From an uncultured Clostridia bacterium (GTDB taxonomy: Bacteria; Bacillota; Clostridia; Peptostreptococcales; Anaerovoracaceae): 64,000 bases of DNA. Numbering within the stretch: position 1 is the stretch's first letter; each line of letters opens with the position of its first letter. Shown piece after piece: positions 17,364 to 26,929 of this stretch. The notes beneath the pieces were generated by a model. That model was not told the DNA's origin. It worked only from the letters and a program-made list of their open reading frames with translations, and did not search any database. The DNA is taken from assembly GCA_947302715.1 (NCBI GenBank), contig CAMYVY010000005.1, forward strand, positions 1 to 64,000. The letters run 5' to 3'. The translations under genes and the position numbers were made by a program.

Positions 17364-18515
17364 TTAGGATTTAATCTCCCTATAGATTATATCCGCTGCA
17401 TCCATGGATGCCATGGATTTACAAGCTTCTCCCATTTGTATCAAGGCTTCCTTGTTGGAAGCAAGGTATTCAATCTTTTCGCAGATTTCATCCATATCCA
17501 GTTTGGATTCCTCTACCAGGAATGCCCCACCCGCATCGCTTATGGATTTCGCATTGTAGTACTGATGATTTCCTACCGAATTCGATATTGGAACGATGAT
17601 GGCCGGTTTTCCTACCGCCATGAGCTCTGCAAGAGAAAGTGCTCCTGCTCGGCATATCAGAAGATCAGCAGACGATATGTAGTCCTTGATATTGTTTATG
17701 TAGCCGCTTATGCGAAGGTTTCTGCTTCCGCTCTCCGCATTCATATCATCTGATGCCTTGCTCGCAGATAGCTCAAGACCTTTCTCTACACATTTTTCGA
17801 CGCATTCATTAAAGAATCTTCGTCCCGTACCAAAGAGTGTCGTGCGTTTTTCATTGTCACCAGATCTTCCGATATACTCTATGGCAATATCGTTAATTGT
17901 TTTTGCTCCAAGGCTTCCGCCAAATGCAAATACAACAAAGTCGTCTTCGGGGATTCCAAGTTTTTTCCTGGATTCGCCTTGATCCAAAGTGTAAAACTCT
18001 GCTCTCACCGGATTTCCTGTAAATACGGTTTTTTCGGGGAAACCAAATATGCTCTCCGTTCCTCTAAATCCAACAAACAGCTTCCTTGCATTTTTCGCAA
18101 GCGCCTTGTTGGCCCTTCCCGGGACGGCATTTTGTTCATGGATATAGCAAGGTATTTTTAAAATCTCTCCCGCCAAAAGAACGGGAAAGCATACGTATCC
18201 TCCGGTCCCAATTATTGCATCCGGCTTGAAGCTTTTGATTATCGCTATCGACTTGGCGAGTCCGGCCAAATTGGAAATGCCTACGTTTGCACTAAGAATT
18301 GCCTTCTGGATGGCGGTTTCCCTTTCCTGCATTCCCTGAGTAGGTATACTTTTAAAGCTGTATCCCTCTCTGGGAACAACCTCGGATTCCAGTCCCTTCT
18401 TTGAACCGATGAAAAGGATTTCAGAACCCGGTTCTTCTTTTTTTATCTTCTCCGCTATCGCAAGCGCCGGATAAAGGTGTCCGCCGGTTCCTCCACATCC
18501 GAAAATAACTCTCAT
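17364..18515 (-). CDS. murG: UDP-GlcNAc:lipid I N-acetylglucosamine transferase MurG
   Basis: This GT-B glycosyltransferase of 383 residues converts lipid I to lipid II on the inner membrane face. The N-terminal loop GCGGTGGHLYPALAIA starts at residue 7. A UDP-GlcNAc-binding segment, CRAGALSLAELMAVGKPAII, lies near residue 290. It starts 6 bp after ftsW and is followed immediately by ftsQ. A family hallmark, the second Gly-rich loop, is present as FAFGGSLGAKTIND. Confidence 0.96.
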   Translation of the reverse strand: MRVIFGCGGTGGHLYPALAIAEKIKKEEPGSEILFIGSKKGLESEVVPREGYSFKSIPTQGMQERETAIQKAILSANVGISNLAGLAKSIAIIKSFKPDAIIGTGGYVCFPVLLAGEILKIPCYIHEQNAVPGRANKALAKNARKLFVGFRGTESIFGFPEKTVFTGNPVRAEFYTLDQGESRKKLGIPEDDFVVFAFGGSLGAKTINDIAIEYIGRSGDNEKRTTLFGTGRRFFNECVEKCVEKGLELSASKASDDMNAESGSRNLRISGYINNIKDYISSADLLICRAGALSLAELMAVGKPAIIVPISNSVGNHQYYNAKSISDAGGAFLVEESKLDMDEICEKIEYLASNKEALIQMGEACKSMASMDAADIIYREIKS

Positions 18516-18521
18516 CTTTTA

Positions 18522-19721
18522 TTACTCTTCTCTTTCTGCAATATCCGCATTTACGCTTCTACCTATATTGAGTACTATACCGATTAATCCAAGGAAAATC
18601 CAGAGGGCATTTCCGCCCGCGCTTATAAAGGGAAGTGCAATTCCTGTCGGTGGCATGGATGATGTCACTACAGCTACATTTAGGATAACCTGAACCGCTA
18701 TCATTATACCAACACCGGAACCAAGATACATCCCAAAATTGTCCTTACTTTGGAGACTTATATAGAATATCCTCCAAACCATAATTGTAAACACAATGAG
18801 AAGAGCTGCTATTCCAAGGAAGCCCAGTTCTTCACCTATTATCGCAAGGATAAAGTCATTCTGAGGTTCCGGGAGATATAGATTCTTTTGTATGCTTTGA
18901 CCAAGGCCCTTCCCCCAGAGGCCCCCTGTTCCAAGGGCGAGAAGCGATTGAACAACCTGAAACCCGTCGCCCAAAGCATCAGCAAACGGATCCAGGAAGC
19001 TTGCCATTCTATCATGCCAGTAGCCTTTGTCTATCTCTATAAGATAGAAGGTTCCGCCTGCGATTCCCGCAAACATCAGTATAACATATCTCCACTGCAT
19101 TCCTGCAACAAAGGCGATGCCTACTGCAATCAAAAACACGGTTATTGCAGTGGATAGATTCGGCTGCTTAACTATGAGAAAGCATACTACAACTGTATAG
19201 ATTACTATTGGAAGCAGTCCCAATAGCTTACCAGCCCTTTTGGTGTCCCTGGAAAAATATGTGGCACATAAAACTATAATGACGAATTTCGCCACCTCAC
19301 CCGGCATAACCGTAATGCCAAGTTTTACCCACCTCGTTGCTCCATTTACCTCGACTCCAAGCGGAGTAAATATAAGACCCAAGAGTATTAAACCAAAAAC
19401 TGCTAAGGGAAGTGCAGCCCTCTTCCACACCTTATAATTTATGCGCGAAAAGACAAACATGATAATGAAGCCTGTAATCGCATAAATACCTTGGCTTCTC
19501 AGATATGAGTATGGCGTTCCGTAATCGTTTATGGAATTATAATAGCTGGCGCTGAAAACCATGACTACACCAAAAACAACCAGAAGAGTAGTCACAATTA
19601 TCAACGTAAAATCAAGACCGCCCGAAGAAGTAAACTTTGACAATCTATTCCTTGCTTCTTTTGGAAAGAGTCTGTCGACTAATTTATTTTTCTTAAACGA
19701 TATGGTATTTTGAGTTGTCAT
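18522..19721 (-). CDS. ftsW: lipid II glycosyltransferase FtsW (SEDS family)
   Basis: This polytopic membrane protein of 399 residues has about ten helices and polymerises lipid II into septal glycan together with the class B PBP. The start at 19721 forms an ATGA overlap with the murD stop and is preferred to an upstream TTG that would add seven residues. Conserved SEDS segments include GITVMPGEVAKFVIIV, KQPNLSTAITVF and the C-terminal PPTGIALPFISAGGNALWIF. Position between murD and murG is classical for FtsW rather than RodA or SpoVE, although in sporulating relatives SpoVE can occupy the same place. Confidence 0.93.
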   Translation of the reverse strand: MTTQNTISFKKNKLVDRLFPKEARNRLSKFTSSGGLDFTLIIVTTLLVVFGVVMVFSASYYNSINDYGTPYSYLRSQGIYAITGFIIMFVFSRINYKVWKRAALPLAVFGLILLGLIFTPLGVEVNGATRWVKLGITVMPGEVAKFVIIVLCATYFSRDTKRAGKLLGLLPIVIYTVVVCFLIVKQPNLSTAITVFLIAVGIAFVAGMQWRYVILMFAGIAGGTFYLIEIDKGYWHDRMASFLDPFADALGDGFQVVQSLLALGTGGLWGKGLGQSIQKNLYLPEPQNDFILAIIGEELGFLGIAALLIVFTIMVWRIFYISLQSKDNFGMYLGSGVGIMIAVQVILNVAVVTSSMPPTGIALPFISAGGNALWIFLGLIGIVLNIGRSVNADIAEREE

Positions 19722-21100
19722 TTTCCCAAATTCTCCACGCAATCCTTAAAGTGCTCTCCCCTTTGTTCATAATTGTCATACATATCCCAGCTTGCACATG
19801 CCGGTGAGAGAAGAACCGTATCACCTGCCTGAGCTACTCTTGATGCAGCAAGAACGCATTCGGGGATGTTTTTCGCTTCTATAATGTTCTTAAATCCTGC
19901 GTCTTCAGCAGCCTTCTTTATGGCAGGAGCATCTTTTCCCAGTAATATGATGTGCTTTACCCTTCCTTCAAACTCCCTTGCGAATTCGCTGAAGTCCTGT
20001 CCTTTACCATCACCTCCGGCAATCAATATGATATTCTTTTCGATTGCCTTTAATGCGGTTATCGCAGCATCGACATTTGTTCCCTTGGAATCGTTATAAT
20101 ACTTTACTCCGTCAACCATGCCGCAATATTCAATTCTATGCTCTACGCCTCTAAAATCTATAACCGCTTGCTTTATTGTTTCCGGTTCTATGCCTGCGAA
20201 ATAGGATATGCCTACTGCGGCCAGCACGTTTTCCACATTATGATTTCCGATTATTTTAAGTTCGCTTTTATCGCAGATTTTGATTTCTTCTTCGCTCTCT
20301 TCATCGGGTTTTATTACAATACTTTCTTCGTCCAAAAATACACCGAACGGAAGCTTTTCCAATCTGCTAAATGGAACTATCTTAGCCTTACAATTCTTTG
20401 CGAGTCCAAAGCAAACCTTATCGTCGTAATTGATTATCAGGAAACAGTCCTCGCTCTGGTTTTCAAATATCTTAGCCTTCGCCTTTCCGTAGGCATCCAT
20501 GGTATGATGTCTGTTAAGGTGATCAGGCGTCAGGTTAAGTATCGCAGAAACCACCGGCTTAAAATACTTTGTAGTTTCGAGTTGAAAGCTTGATGCTTCC
20601 GTAATAAGCCAATCATCTTCCATGGCATGTGAAGCGTCTGAGATTGCGGCAGTTCCGATATTTCCAACGACATGCGTTTTTCTTCCCGCAGCTTTGAATA
20701 TTTCTCCAACAAGGGTCGTGGTCGTAGTCTTTCCGTTTGTACCCGTTATTGCAACAAAGCGTCCTCTGCTCGCTCTAAATGCAATTTCCAGTTCACCCGT
20801 TATTTCCGCTCCCTTTTCCTTTCCCTCCTGAACAAAGGAAAGTTCCGGACTCGCACCCGGACTTAGAATAATCATATTATATGAACCCATGTCCTCAGGA
20901 ATGGAATTAAAATACAGTTTAACTCCGCGGCCTCTCAGGTAGTTGATGAAGCTTGCATCAAACTCGCCTTCCTTTCGAGTATCCTGAATGGTAATATTCG
21001 CACCTAAATCCAACATGGTCTGACAGGTGGCAGTTCCCGACCTTCCCAGACCAACGATTAGAACATTCTTACCCTTGATATTGTTTAAATTTGTACGCAT
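19718..21100 (-). CDS. murD: UDP-MurNAc-L-alanine:D-glutamate ligase MurD
   Basis: This cytoplasmic ATP-dependent ligase of 460 residues adds D-Glu to UDP-MurNAc-L-Ala. An N-terminal Rossmann-like domain begins VLIVGLGRSGTATCQ. The ATP site is ITGTNGKTTTTTLVGE. The C-terminal domain carries YYNDSKGTNVDAAI and GGDGKGQDF. GAGGAT precedes the ATG. The gene overlaps ftsW by 4 bp. Confidence 0.97.
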   Translation of the reverse strand: MRTNLNNIKGKNVLIVGLGRSGTATCQTMLDLGANITIQDTRKEGEFDASFINYLRGRGVKLYFNSIPEDMGSYNMIILSPGASPELSFVQEGKEKGAEITGELEIAFRASRGRFVAITGTNGKTTTTTLVGEIFKAAGRKTHVVGNIGTAAISDASHAMEDDWLITEASSFQLETTKYFKPVVSAILNLTPDHLNRHHTMDAYGKAKAKIFENQSEDCFLIINYDDKVCFGLAKNCKAKIVPFSRLEKLPFGVFLDEESIVIKPDEESEEEIKICDKSELKIIGNHNVENVLAAVGISYFAGIEPETIKQAVIDFRGVEHRIEYCGMVDGVKYYNDSKGTNVDAAITALKAIEKNIILIAGGDGKGQDFSEFAREFEGRVKHIILLGKDAPAIKKAAEDAGFKNIIEAKNIPECVLAASRVAQAGDTVLLSPACASWDMYDNYEQRGEHFKDCVENLGK

Positions 21101-21120
21101 AGCATCCTCTTTACTCTAAA

Positions 21121-22083
21121 TTAAATTGTATAAACAATGTAACCAAGTATTGCACACGCAAGGGCAATTCCCCAAAACATGAAAACAACATTTTTCTCCG
21201 ACATTCCACCCAATTCGAAGTGATGGTGAATCGGCGACATCCTGAACACTCTCTTTCCCGTCGTCTTGAAACTGATTACCTGTATTATTACCGAGAGAGA
21301 TTCCATTACATATACAAAGCCCGCAATTACGAGTAAAAATTCCATCTTCATGAGGACGGCAGCGGATGCCAACGCACCACCGAGCGCCATTGATCCTGTA
21401 TCTCCCATGAAGAGCTTTGCAGGATTCTTGTTGAATAAAAGGAATCCAAGGCATACTCCGGATAATACTGCACAATAAGTCATAGGTGATGCCTGTCCGA
21501 GTTTAAGTCCTATGATCGCAAAGAAAAGTGCTGTAATTGCAGTGACCCCCGAACAAAGACCGTCCAGTCCATCAGTCAGGTTGACACTGTTTGCCATAGC
21601 TACCATGACAAAAGCCACAAAGGGAATGTAGAACCAGCCGAGGTCAACATAGTCTCCATAGAATGGAAGGAAAACCTTGGCCCCCTGACTGCTGTTAAAG
21701 AATACAAAAACAGATAAACCCACACCCGCAAGAATCTGAAGGACGAGCTTCTGCCATGCTCTTAGTCCAAGATTATGTTTTTCGGCAACCTTGATGTAGT
21801 CGTCCAAAAAACCTATGCCTCCAAACAGCAGAGTCACCACTATCATTACAATGGTCTCAAGGTTGAATCCTCGCCACAGAAGCGCGACAAGAATCAGCGC
21901 AAAGATCATGGAAATACCACCCATGGTCGGTGTCCCTGATTTCATTTGATGAGACTCGGGACCTTCTTCCCTGATATATTGCTTAAATTGCTTTTTCTTT
22001 AGAATTGGTATTTCGACATATGTGAAAACAGCCGATGTGATGAATCCCAAAAGCAGTCTGGGAATAATTTGAATAAAATCCAT
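21121..22083 (-). CDS. mraY: phospho-MurNAc-pentapeptide translocase MraY
   Basis: This integral membrane enzyme of 320 residues transfers phospho-MurNAc-pentapeptide to undecaprenyl phosphate to make lipid I. About ten helices are evident. Catalytic and Mg-binding signatures are DDYIKVAEKHNLGL, VNLTDGLDGL, FMGDTGSMALG and SPIHHHFE. It lies between murF and murD in the classical order. Confidence 0.97.
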   Translation of the reverse strand: MDFIQIIPRLLLGFITSAVFTYVEIPILKKKQFKQYIREEGPESHQMKSGTPTMGGISMIFALILVALLWRGFNLETIVMIVVTLLFGGIGFLDDYIKVAEKHNLGLRAWQKLVLQILAGVGLSVFVFFNSSQGAKVFLPFYGDYVDLGWFYIPFVAFVMVAMANSVNLTDGLDGLCSGVTAITALFFAIIGLKLGQASPMTYCAVLSGVCLGFLLFNKNPAKLFMGDTGSMALGGALASAAVLMKMEFLLVIAGFVYVMESLSVIIQVISFKTTGKRVFRMSPIHHHFELGGMSEKNVVFMFWGIALACAILGYIVYTI

Positions 22084-22113
22084 TTACGTACGTTCTTTCT
22101 TTAATAATTTCAG

Positions 22114-23541
22114 TTATATCATTTCCGCCAACTTATCAAGTTCATAACCACGAGACGCCTTTATGAGAACCACGTCTCCCGGTTTAAAGATTTCCTTTAT
22201 CAAAGGATAGATGCATTCCTTCCTGTCGAAATGCAGACACTTGGTTTCCGGAGATTTTCTCGCAGCTTCCTCTCCTATCCAAGCAGCCATTTCTCCGATG
22301 GTTATAAGAAGGTCCAGGTCGCAGCTTCCTGCAAATTCGCCTATTCCTCTGTGCTCCGCCTCGCTCAGTTTTCCAAGTTCATTTACTCCTCCCAAAACGG
22401 CAACTCTTCTTTTTGCCGATGTATTGGATAATGTTGCGAGGGCTGATTTCATTGAGGTGGGTGCAGCATTGTATGCGTCATCTATTATTCTTATTCCTTC
22501 GACTTCTTTCGATTCCAATACCTTTAGCCTGCTCCCGGTCATCTTCATTTTGCAAATGCCCGATATGGCGTCCTTCATATCAACACCCATCACAGCAGCA
22601 CCGGCGACGGCAAGCGCACAGTTCATCGCATTGTGCCCTCCGGGAATCTTGAGTTTTACAGCATTGCATTCCTCATCAAGACCAAATACTCCAGACTTCT
22701 TTTTTATCGAAAATGTTATCCCGTCAATTCCCCTATCAACTATATTGGATACAAGATAGTCCGGATTTTTTTTCTCATCTGTTCCTACGCTTATCACATT
22801 ATAGGGTGCAGGTCTTTCGAACACCTTGACAAGCATATCATCGTCACAGTTGACTACCAAGGTACTGCTCGAATCAAATTTTGATGTAACTTCCATCTTT
22901 GCTTCGAATATATTTTCTCTGGAACCAAGGCGTTCTATATGCGATATTCCTATATTTGTAATAATTGCAGCTTCCGGCTCCGTAATCTCTACCAGTCTCT
23001 CAATCTGGCCTTTGGCATCCATTCCTATTTCCAGGACACCGACTTCCATACTCTTGTTGAAGCTTAGAAGGGTAAGCGGAAGTCCGGTTTCGCTATTGTA
23101 ATTTTTCTTATTTGTCCCCGCAGTAAACCTTGATGAAATCGCTGCAAACAGCATATCACGAGTCGTAGTCTTTCCCACGCTTCCCGTAACTGCGATGCAC
23201 CTCATCGACATACGTCTTAAGTATTCACCCGACAGTTCCTGTAATGCAACAAGGCTGTCGTCTGTAAGTATCACAGTCGCATCGCCCGATTCAAAAACAT
23301 CCTTTCCGTATTCGTAAGCGAGGTCTCTATCGGATACGATAAATATTCTGGCGCCATTATCGTATGCACTCTTAATGAATCGATGCCCGTCGGTTTGTTC
23401 TCCCTTTAATGCAACAAAAACGGAATCCTTCCCAAGGAGTCTCGAATCGATTGCAACATCAACCGCGATTGCATCGGGCGATCCACTAATTATTTCACCC
23501 GCAGTCATCTTTGATATTTCCTTAGCTGTCAATCTTTCCAT
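22114..23541 (-). CDS. murF: UDP-MurNAc-tripeptide:D-Ala-D-Ala ligase MurF
   Basis: This Mur ligase of 475 residues adds D-Ala-D-Ala to complete the pentapeptide precursor. The N-terminal UDP-binding domain contains FVALKGEQTDGHRFI. The ATP loop is AVTGSVGKTTTRDML. The C-terminal domain carries IIDDAYNAAPTSMKSAL and AVLGGVNELG. It begins 3 bp after the PBP stop. murC and murE, which often flank it, are not in this window. Confidence 0.95.
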   Translation of the reverse strand: MERLTAKEISKMTAGEIISGSPDAIAVDVAIDSRLLGKDSVFVALKGEQTDGHRFIKSAYDNGARIFIVSDRDLAYEYGKDVFESGDATVILTDDSLVALQELSGEYLRRMSMRCIAVTGSVGKTTTRDMLFAAISSRFTAGTNKKNYNSETGLPLTLLSFNKSMEVGVLEIGMDAKGQIERLVEITEPEAAIITNIGISHIERLGSRENIFEAKMEVTSKFDSSSTLVVNCDDDMLVKVFERPAPYNVISVGTDEKKNPDYLVSNIVDRGIDGITFSIKKKSGVFGLDEECNAVKLKIPGGHNAMNCALAVAGAAVMGVDMKDAISGICKMKMTGSRLKVLESKEVEGIRIIDDAYNAAPTSMKSALATLSNTSAKRRVAVLGGVNELGKLSEAEHRGIGEFAGSCDLDLLITIGEMAAWIGEEAARKSPETKCLHFDRKECIYPLIKEIFKPGDVVLIKASRGYELDKLAEMI

Positions 23542-23543
23542 CG

Positions 23544-25556
23544 CTATTCTCTGTACAAGTATACAAATTCGTCCTTTTCTATTCTCTTTCCCGCCTTTGG
23601 ATACTGATCCATTACCGTGAAATCCAATTCTTCCAAGCTTTCACCTTCCTCAAGGCTCGGCCTTATCTGATATTTTAATCCGTAAGCCTCAAGCGTTCCA
23701 ACAGCATCCTTGAAGGACATACCGGTCACGTCCGGAACATACGCATACTCTCCGCCTTCTACGAAGGATTCAGTTGAATCCGTGGGTTCTATTCCCATAT
23801 AGGGGAGAGCCTTCATCCAAAAATTCCTCGCAATCGGAAGTGCTGTCTGTGTGGCGTATTCTCCCTTCTTCGGTCCATAACACACCACCAAGACCACCGC
23901 TTCCGGTTCATCGATTGGAACCATTGATATGAAGGACGTATCGATTACTCCTTCCTCATAACCCCCCTCTTCGGAGGCTCTGTCTGCGGTACCGGTCTTT
24001 CCTCCCATTCTGTATCCCGGAATTTTAAACGAGGTTCCTCCGTAGAATTCAACCTGTGATTCCATTATGCTTCTTATCTCACGGGCTGTACTTGCCGAAA
24101 CAACCTTTCTGATTTCTTCGGGTTCGTTCTCTATTACGACATTCCCCTCCGAATCCGTAAGGCTCTTAACCAAGTGAGGTCTCATTAATGTACCATCGTT
24201 TCCGATGGCTCCTATGGCAGTGATAAGCTGGATAGGAGTAATAGCTATTCCTTGACCAAACCCCATGGTTGCAAGCTCGACGGGTCCTATGTTGTCCTTG
24301 TTCTGAACAATCGGATATCCTTCTCCGGGATAATCTATTCCCGTCCTTCCGTCCAGTCCATATAAGTCTATATACTTGTAAAAACTCTCATATCCCAAAT
24401 CCAGAGCCATCTGCGCATGTATCGGGTTGCATGAATTACCCACGGCCTGCGTCAGTGTCTGATGACCATGAGCGTTGTTCTCAGCATCGTGAAGTTCATA
24501 TCCGCCAACAAAAAGATATCCGGGGCAATAGTAGTCGGAATCCGGTGTTGCAAGTCCCTCTTCCAATGTCGCAGATGCAGTGATGAGCTTCATTGTGGAT
24601 CCGGGTTCATAGACGTCGCTTACGAGTTGATTCCTCCACATATTGTTCAGGTAATCTATCTGCTCGTCATCGGTCAGTTCATTGAATTTTTCGAGTTCCT
24701 TGGTATCTGCCGGTTCCAGAGGATCGTTTGGATCGAATGTAGGATAAATTGAAAGCGCAAGTATTTCTCCGGTCTTGGGATCCATGGCAATTCCCGCAAC
24801 TCTCTCGGCCTCGGTTTCTTTATAACCGGCTTCCACCGATTCATCCATATAATGCTGGAGAACTTCATCGATCGTAAGAACAACATTGAATCCATTTTTT
24901 GCATCATATGATAGTCTGTCACCGAATGCGAGCAAATTACCGTTTATATCTTTATCAAAAACTTTTCTGCCGGAGACTCCGCTCAAGTATTCATTGTATG
25001 TAAGCTCGATTCCGGATCTGCCAACGCCATCATCGTTTACGCTTCCAAGAACTGTAGCGGCAGTAGTTCCCAACGGATAGAGTCTCTTGGTGTCTTCTGC
25101 AAGCTCGATCCCGTCGACTTCCAAAGCTCTCACTTTGTCTGCAGTTTCCTTATCTATATGCCTCGCCATTTTTATAAGGACATTTTGCGAATCAAAGTAT
25201 TCCTTCACATCCGAAATTTCCATGTCAAGGACTTCGGCCATATCCGTTTCCAATTGAGTCCTTTCGGCGCCTTCATACTCTTCATTTATCTGTGCAGGTC
25301 TAACCCAGACGTTATAGCAAGTGGTGCTTGATGCCAGAACTCCCCCGTTTCTGTCATATATCATTCCTCGCTTGGCATCTACCGCTATGTCGCTTGTCTG
25401 CTGATCTACAGCAATGTCGGTATATTCTTCTCCTCTGACAATTTGAATCCACGCTGTTCTAAGCGTAAGTATCACCAATACAAAAGCAAGAAAACCAAAA
25501 AGAAGGAGAATCCTCTTCTTCCCTTTTATGCTTGCTTTGTTTCTGTTTGATACCAT
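23544..25556 (-). CDS. class B penicillin-binding protein with a PASTA domain (FtsI/SpoVD type)
   Basis: This transpeptidase of 670 residues crosslinks septal peptidoglycan. The start at 25556 is chosen for the AAAGGAAG upstream; a longer frame would run into a terminator hairpin. One membrane helix lies at about 17-35, then the dimerisation domain. The transpeptidase domain has the three active-site motifs STMK, SCN and KTGT. One PASTA repeat (PDVTGMSFKDAVGTLEAYGL) ends the protein. The dcw position and the PASTA domain fit either the vegetative divisome PBP or the sporulation homologue SpoVD. The sequence alone does not separate them. Confidence 0.92.
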   Translation of the reverse strand: MVSNRNKASIKGKKRILLLFGFLAFVLVILTLRTAWIQIVRGEEYTDIAVDQQTSDIAVDAKRGMIYDRNGGVLASSTTCYNVWVRPAQINEEYEGAERTQLETDMAEVLDMEISDVKEYFDSQNVLIKMARHIDKETADKVRALEVDGIELAEDTKRLYPLGTTAATVLGSVNDDGVGRSGIELTYNEYLSGVSGRKVFDKDINGNLLAFGDRLSYDAKNGFNVVLTIDEVLQHYMDESVEAGYKETEAERVAGIAMDPKTGEILALSIYPTFDPNDPLEPADTKELEKFNELTDDEQIDYLNNMWRNQLVSDVYEPGSTMKLITASATLEEGLATPDSDYYCPGYLFVGGYELHDAENNAHGHQTLTQAVGNSCNPIHAQMALDLGYESFYKYIDLYGLDGRTGIDYPGEGYPIVQNKDNIGPVELATMGFGQGIAITPIQLITAIGAIGNDGTLMRPHLVKSLTDSEGNVVIENEPEEIRKVVSASTAREIRSIMESQVEFYGGTSFKIPGYRMGGKTGTADRASEEGGYEEGVIDTSFISMVPIDEPEAVVLVVCYGPKKGEYATQTALPIARNFWMKALPYMGIEPTDSTESFVEGGEYAYVPDVTGMSFKDAVGTLEAYGLKYQIRPSLEEGESLEELDFTVMDQYPKAGKRIEKDEFVYLYRE

Positions 25557-25575
25557 CGAATTACTTCCTTTACTA

Positions 25576-25602
25576 CAAAAACGACCGGTTTTTAACCCGG
25601 TC
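25576..25602 (-). terminator. intrinsic terminator between ftsL and the PBP gene
   Basis: On the minus strand GACCGG pairs with CCGGTC around an 8-nt loop, followed by GTTTTTG. It lies about 27 bp after ftsL and 20 bp before the PBP start, so it should attenuate transcription coming from the mraZ promoter. Confidence 0.65.
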
Positions 25603-25628
25603 ATGATTTAGATTAAAATATGGCCTTC

Positions 25629-25955
25629 TTAGCTATATGCGTTTTCTCTGATTAGCATAGCCAAGTTACCCGAGGGTGCATCCTCTTGGGAGATGTAAAC
25701 GCATTGATCCCCATCAGGATATATCATTCCCAGCTGCTGTACGGCCACTTCTTCTATACGTTCAATATTGTTGGCTTGTTTAATCCTTACGTTCAAGGTG
25801 TCTATTTCGCCCTGAAGCGTATTGATCTCAGAAATAAGTCTGTTGTTATCTACTCTAAGTTCTGTTGCGTATGCAGTAAGAACAACGATAAATACGCAAA
25901 TCAAACCTATAATCACTATACCCGATAAAATTCTTCTCTCACTTCTAAGCAGCAT
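25629..25955 (-). CDS. ftsL: cell division protein FtsL
   Basis: This small bitopic protein has 108 residues. A membrane helix spans about 9-30 (LSGIVIIGLICVFIVVL), followed by a heptad-patterned coiled coil at about 35-75 (NNRLISEINTLQGEIDTL). Sequence similarity in this family is low, so the call rests on topology, size and location between rsmH and the PBP gene. FtsL binds FtsQ and its partner to activate septal synthesis. Confidence 0.85.
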   Translation of the reverse strand: MLLRSERRILSGIVIIGLICVFIVVLTAYATELRVDNNRLISEINTLQGEIDTLNVRIKQANNIERIEEVAVQQLGMIYPDGDQCVYISQEDAPSGNLAMLIRENAYS

Positions 25956-25988
25956 TATAACCTAACCCCCGTATACCCTTTTGATCTT

Positions 25989-26921
25989 CTATATTTTCTC
26001 GCAAATTCTGAGTTTCGCGCTTCTTGCTCTTGGATTTGATTCAAGTTCATCCGAAGAAGCGACAATTGGCTTTTTGTTGATTTTTTTAATTTCCGGTTTC
26101 TTCCCACACACGCACGGCATGTTTTTGGGGCATGTGCAGGGATTCTCTCTTCTGTTAAAAACGTTTTTGATTATCCTGTCTTCCAGAGAGTGGAACGATA
26201 TCACTGCCAATCTTCCACCTGGTTTAAGAACGTCTATAAAGTCATTCAGTGCACCCTCCAGAATCTCCAATTCACCGTTCACTTCTATTCTTATTGCCTG
26301 AAATGTTCTCTTGGCAGGATGCTGTTTTTCTTTTTTCGATGCGGCGGGCATGGCAGCTTTGATTATCTCTACCAGTTCTCCCGTTGTTTCAATCGGTTTC
26401 TTTTCTCTTTCCTTTTCTATGCGGGATGCAATTCTGGCGGCATATCGTTCTTCTCCGTAGTCTCTTATGATTTCCGCCAGCCTACTTTTATCGTAATGGT
26501 TTACGATGTCGTAGGCGCCGCCCGAATCATCACGATCCATTCGCATGTCGAGCGGCGCATCACACATGTATGAAAAACCCCTTTGCGGATCATCCAGTTG
26601 ATGAGAGGAAACTCCCAAATCCAGAAGTCCTCCGTCTATCTTATCTATCCCCTGTTCAGATAAGATGTCCACGATATCCGCATAATTTCCCTTGACTATC
26701 CTGACATCACATTTCGCATCAGCCAGTCTTGAACCGGAGGCATCTATGGCATCCCTATCCCTATCTATACCGATTAGGATTCCATTTGGTCCAAGCCTTT
26801 CTGCGATTCCCCTTGCGTGTCCGGCACCTCCCAAAGTTCCGTCCACATATGTTCCGTCGGGCTTTATGTCAAGGCCATCTATACACTCCTTGTAAAGTAC
26901 GGGTAGATGTTTGAAGTCCAT
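25989..26921 (-). CDS. rsmH: 16S rRNA (cytosine-1402 N4)-methyltransferase RsmH
   Basis: This SAM-dependent enzyme (formerly MraW) of 310 residues methylates C1402 in the ribosomal P site. The SAM-binding motif is YVDGTLGGAGHARGIAERLG. Other family segments are LLDLGVSSHQLDDPQRGFSY, the rRNA-binding HPAKRTFQAIRIEVNGE and VISFHSLEDRIIKN. The C-terminal CTCPKNMPCVCGKK cysteine cluster is typical. It starts 8 bp after mraZ. Confidence 0.97.
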   Translation of the reverse strand: MDFKHLPVLYKECIDGLDIKPDGTYVDGTLGGAGHARGIAERLGPNGILIGIDRDRDAIDASGSRLADAKCDVRIVKGNYADIVDILSEQGIDKIDGGLLDLGVSSHQLDDPQRGFSYMCDAPLDMRMDRDDSGGAYDIVNHYDKSRLAEIIRDYGEERYAARIASRIEKEREKKPIETTGELVEIIKAAMPAASKKEKQHPAKRTFQAIRIEVNGELEILEGALNDFIDVLKPGGRLAVISFHSLEDRIIKNVFNRRENPCTCPKNMPCVCGKKPEIKKINKKPIVASSDELESNPRARSAKLRICEKI

Positions 26922-26929
26922 ACCGTACC

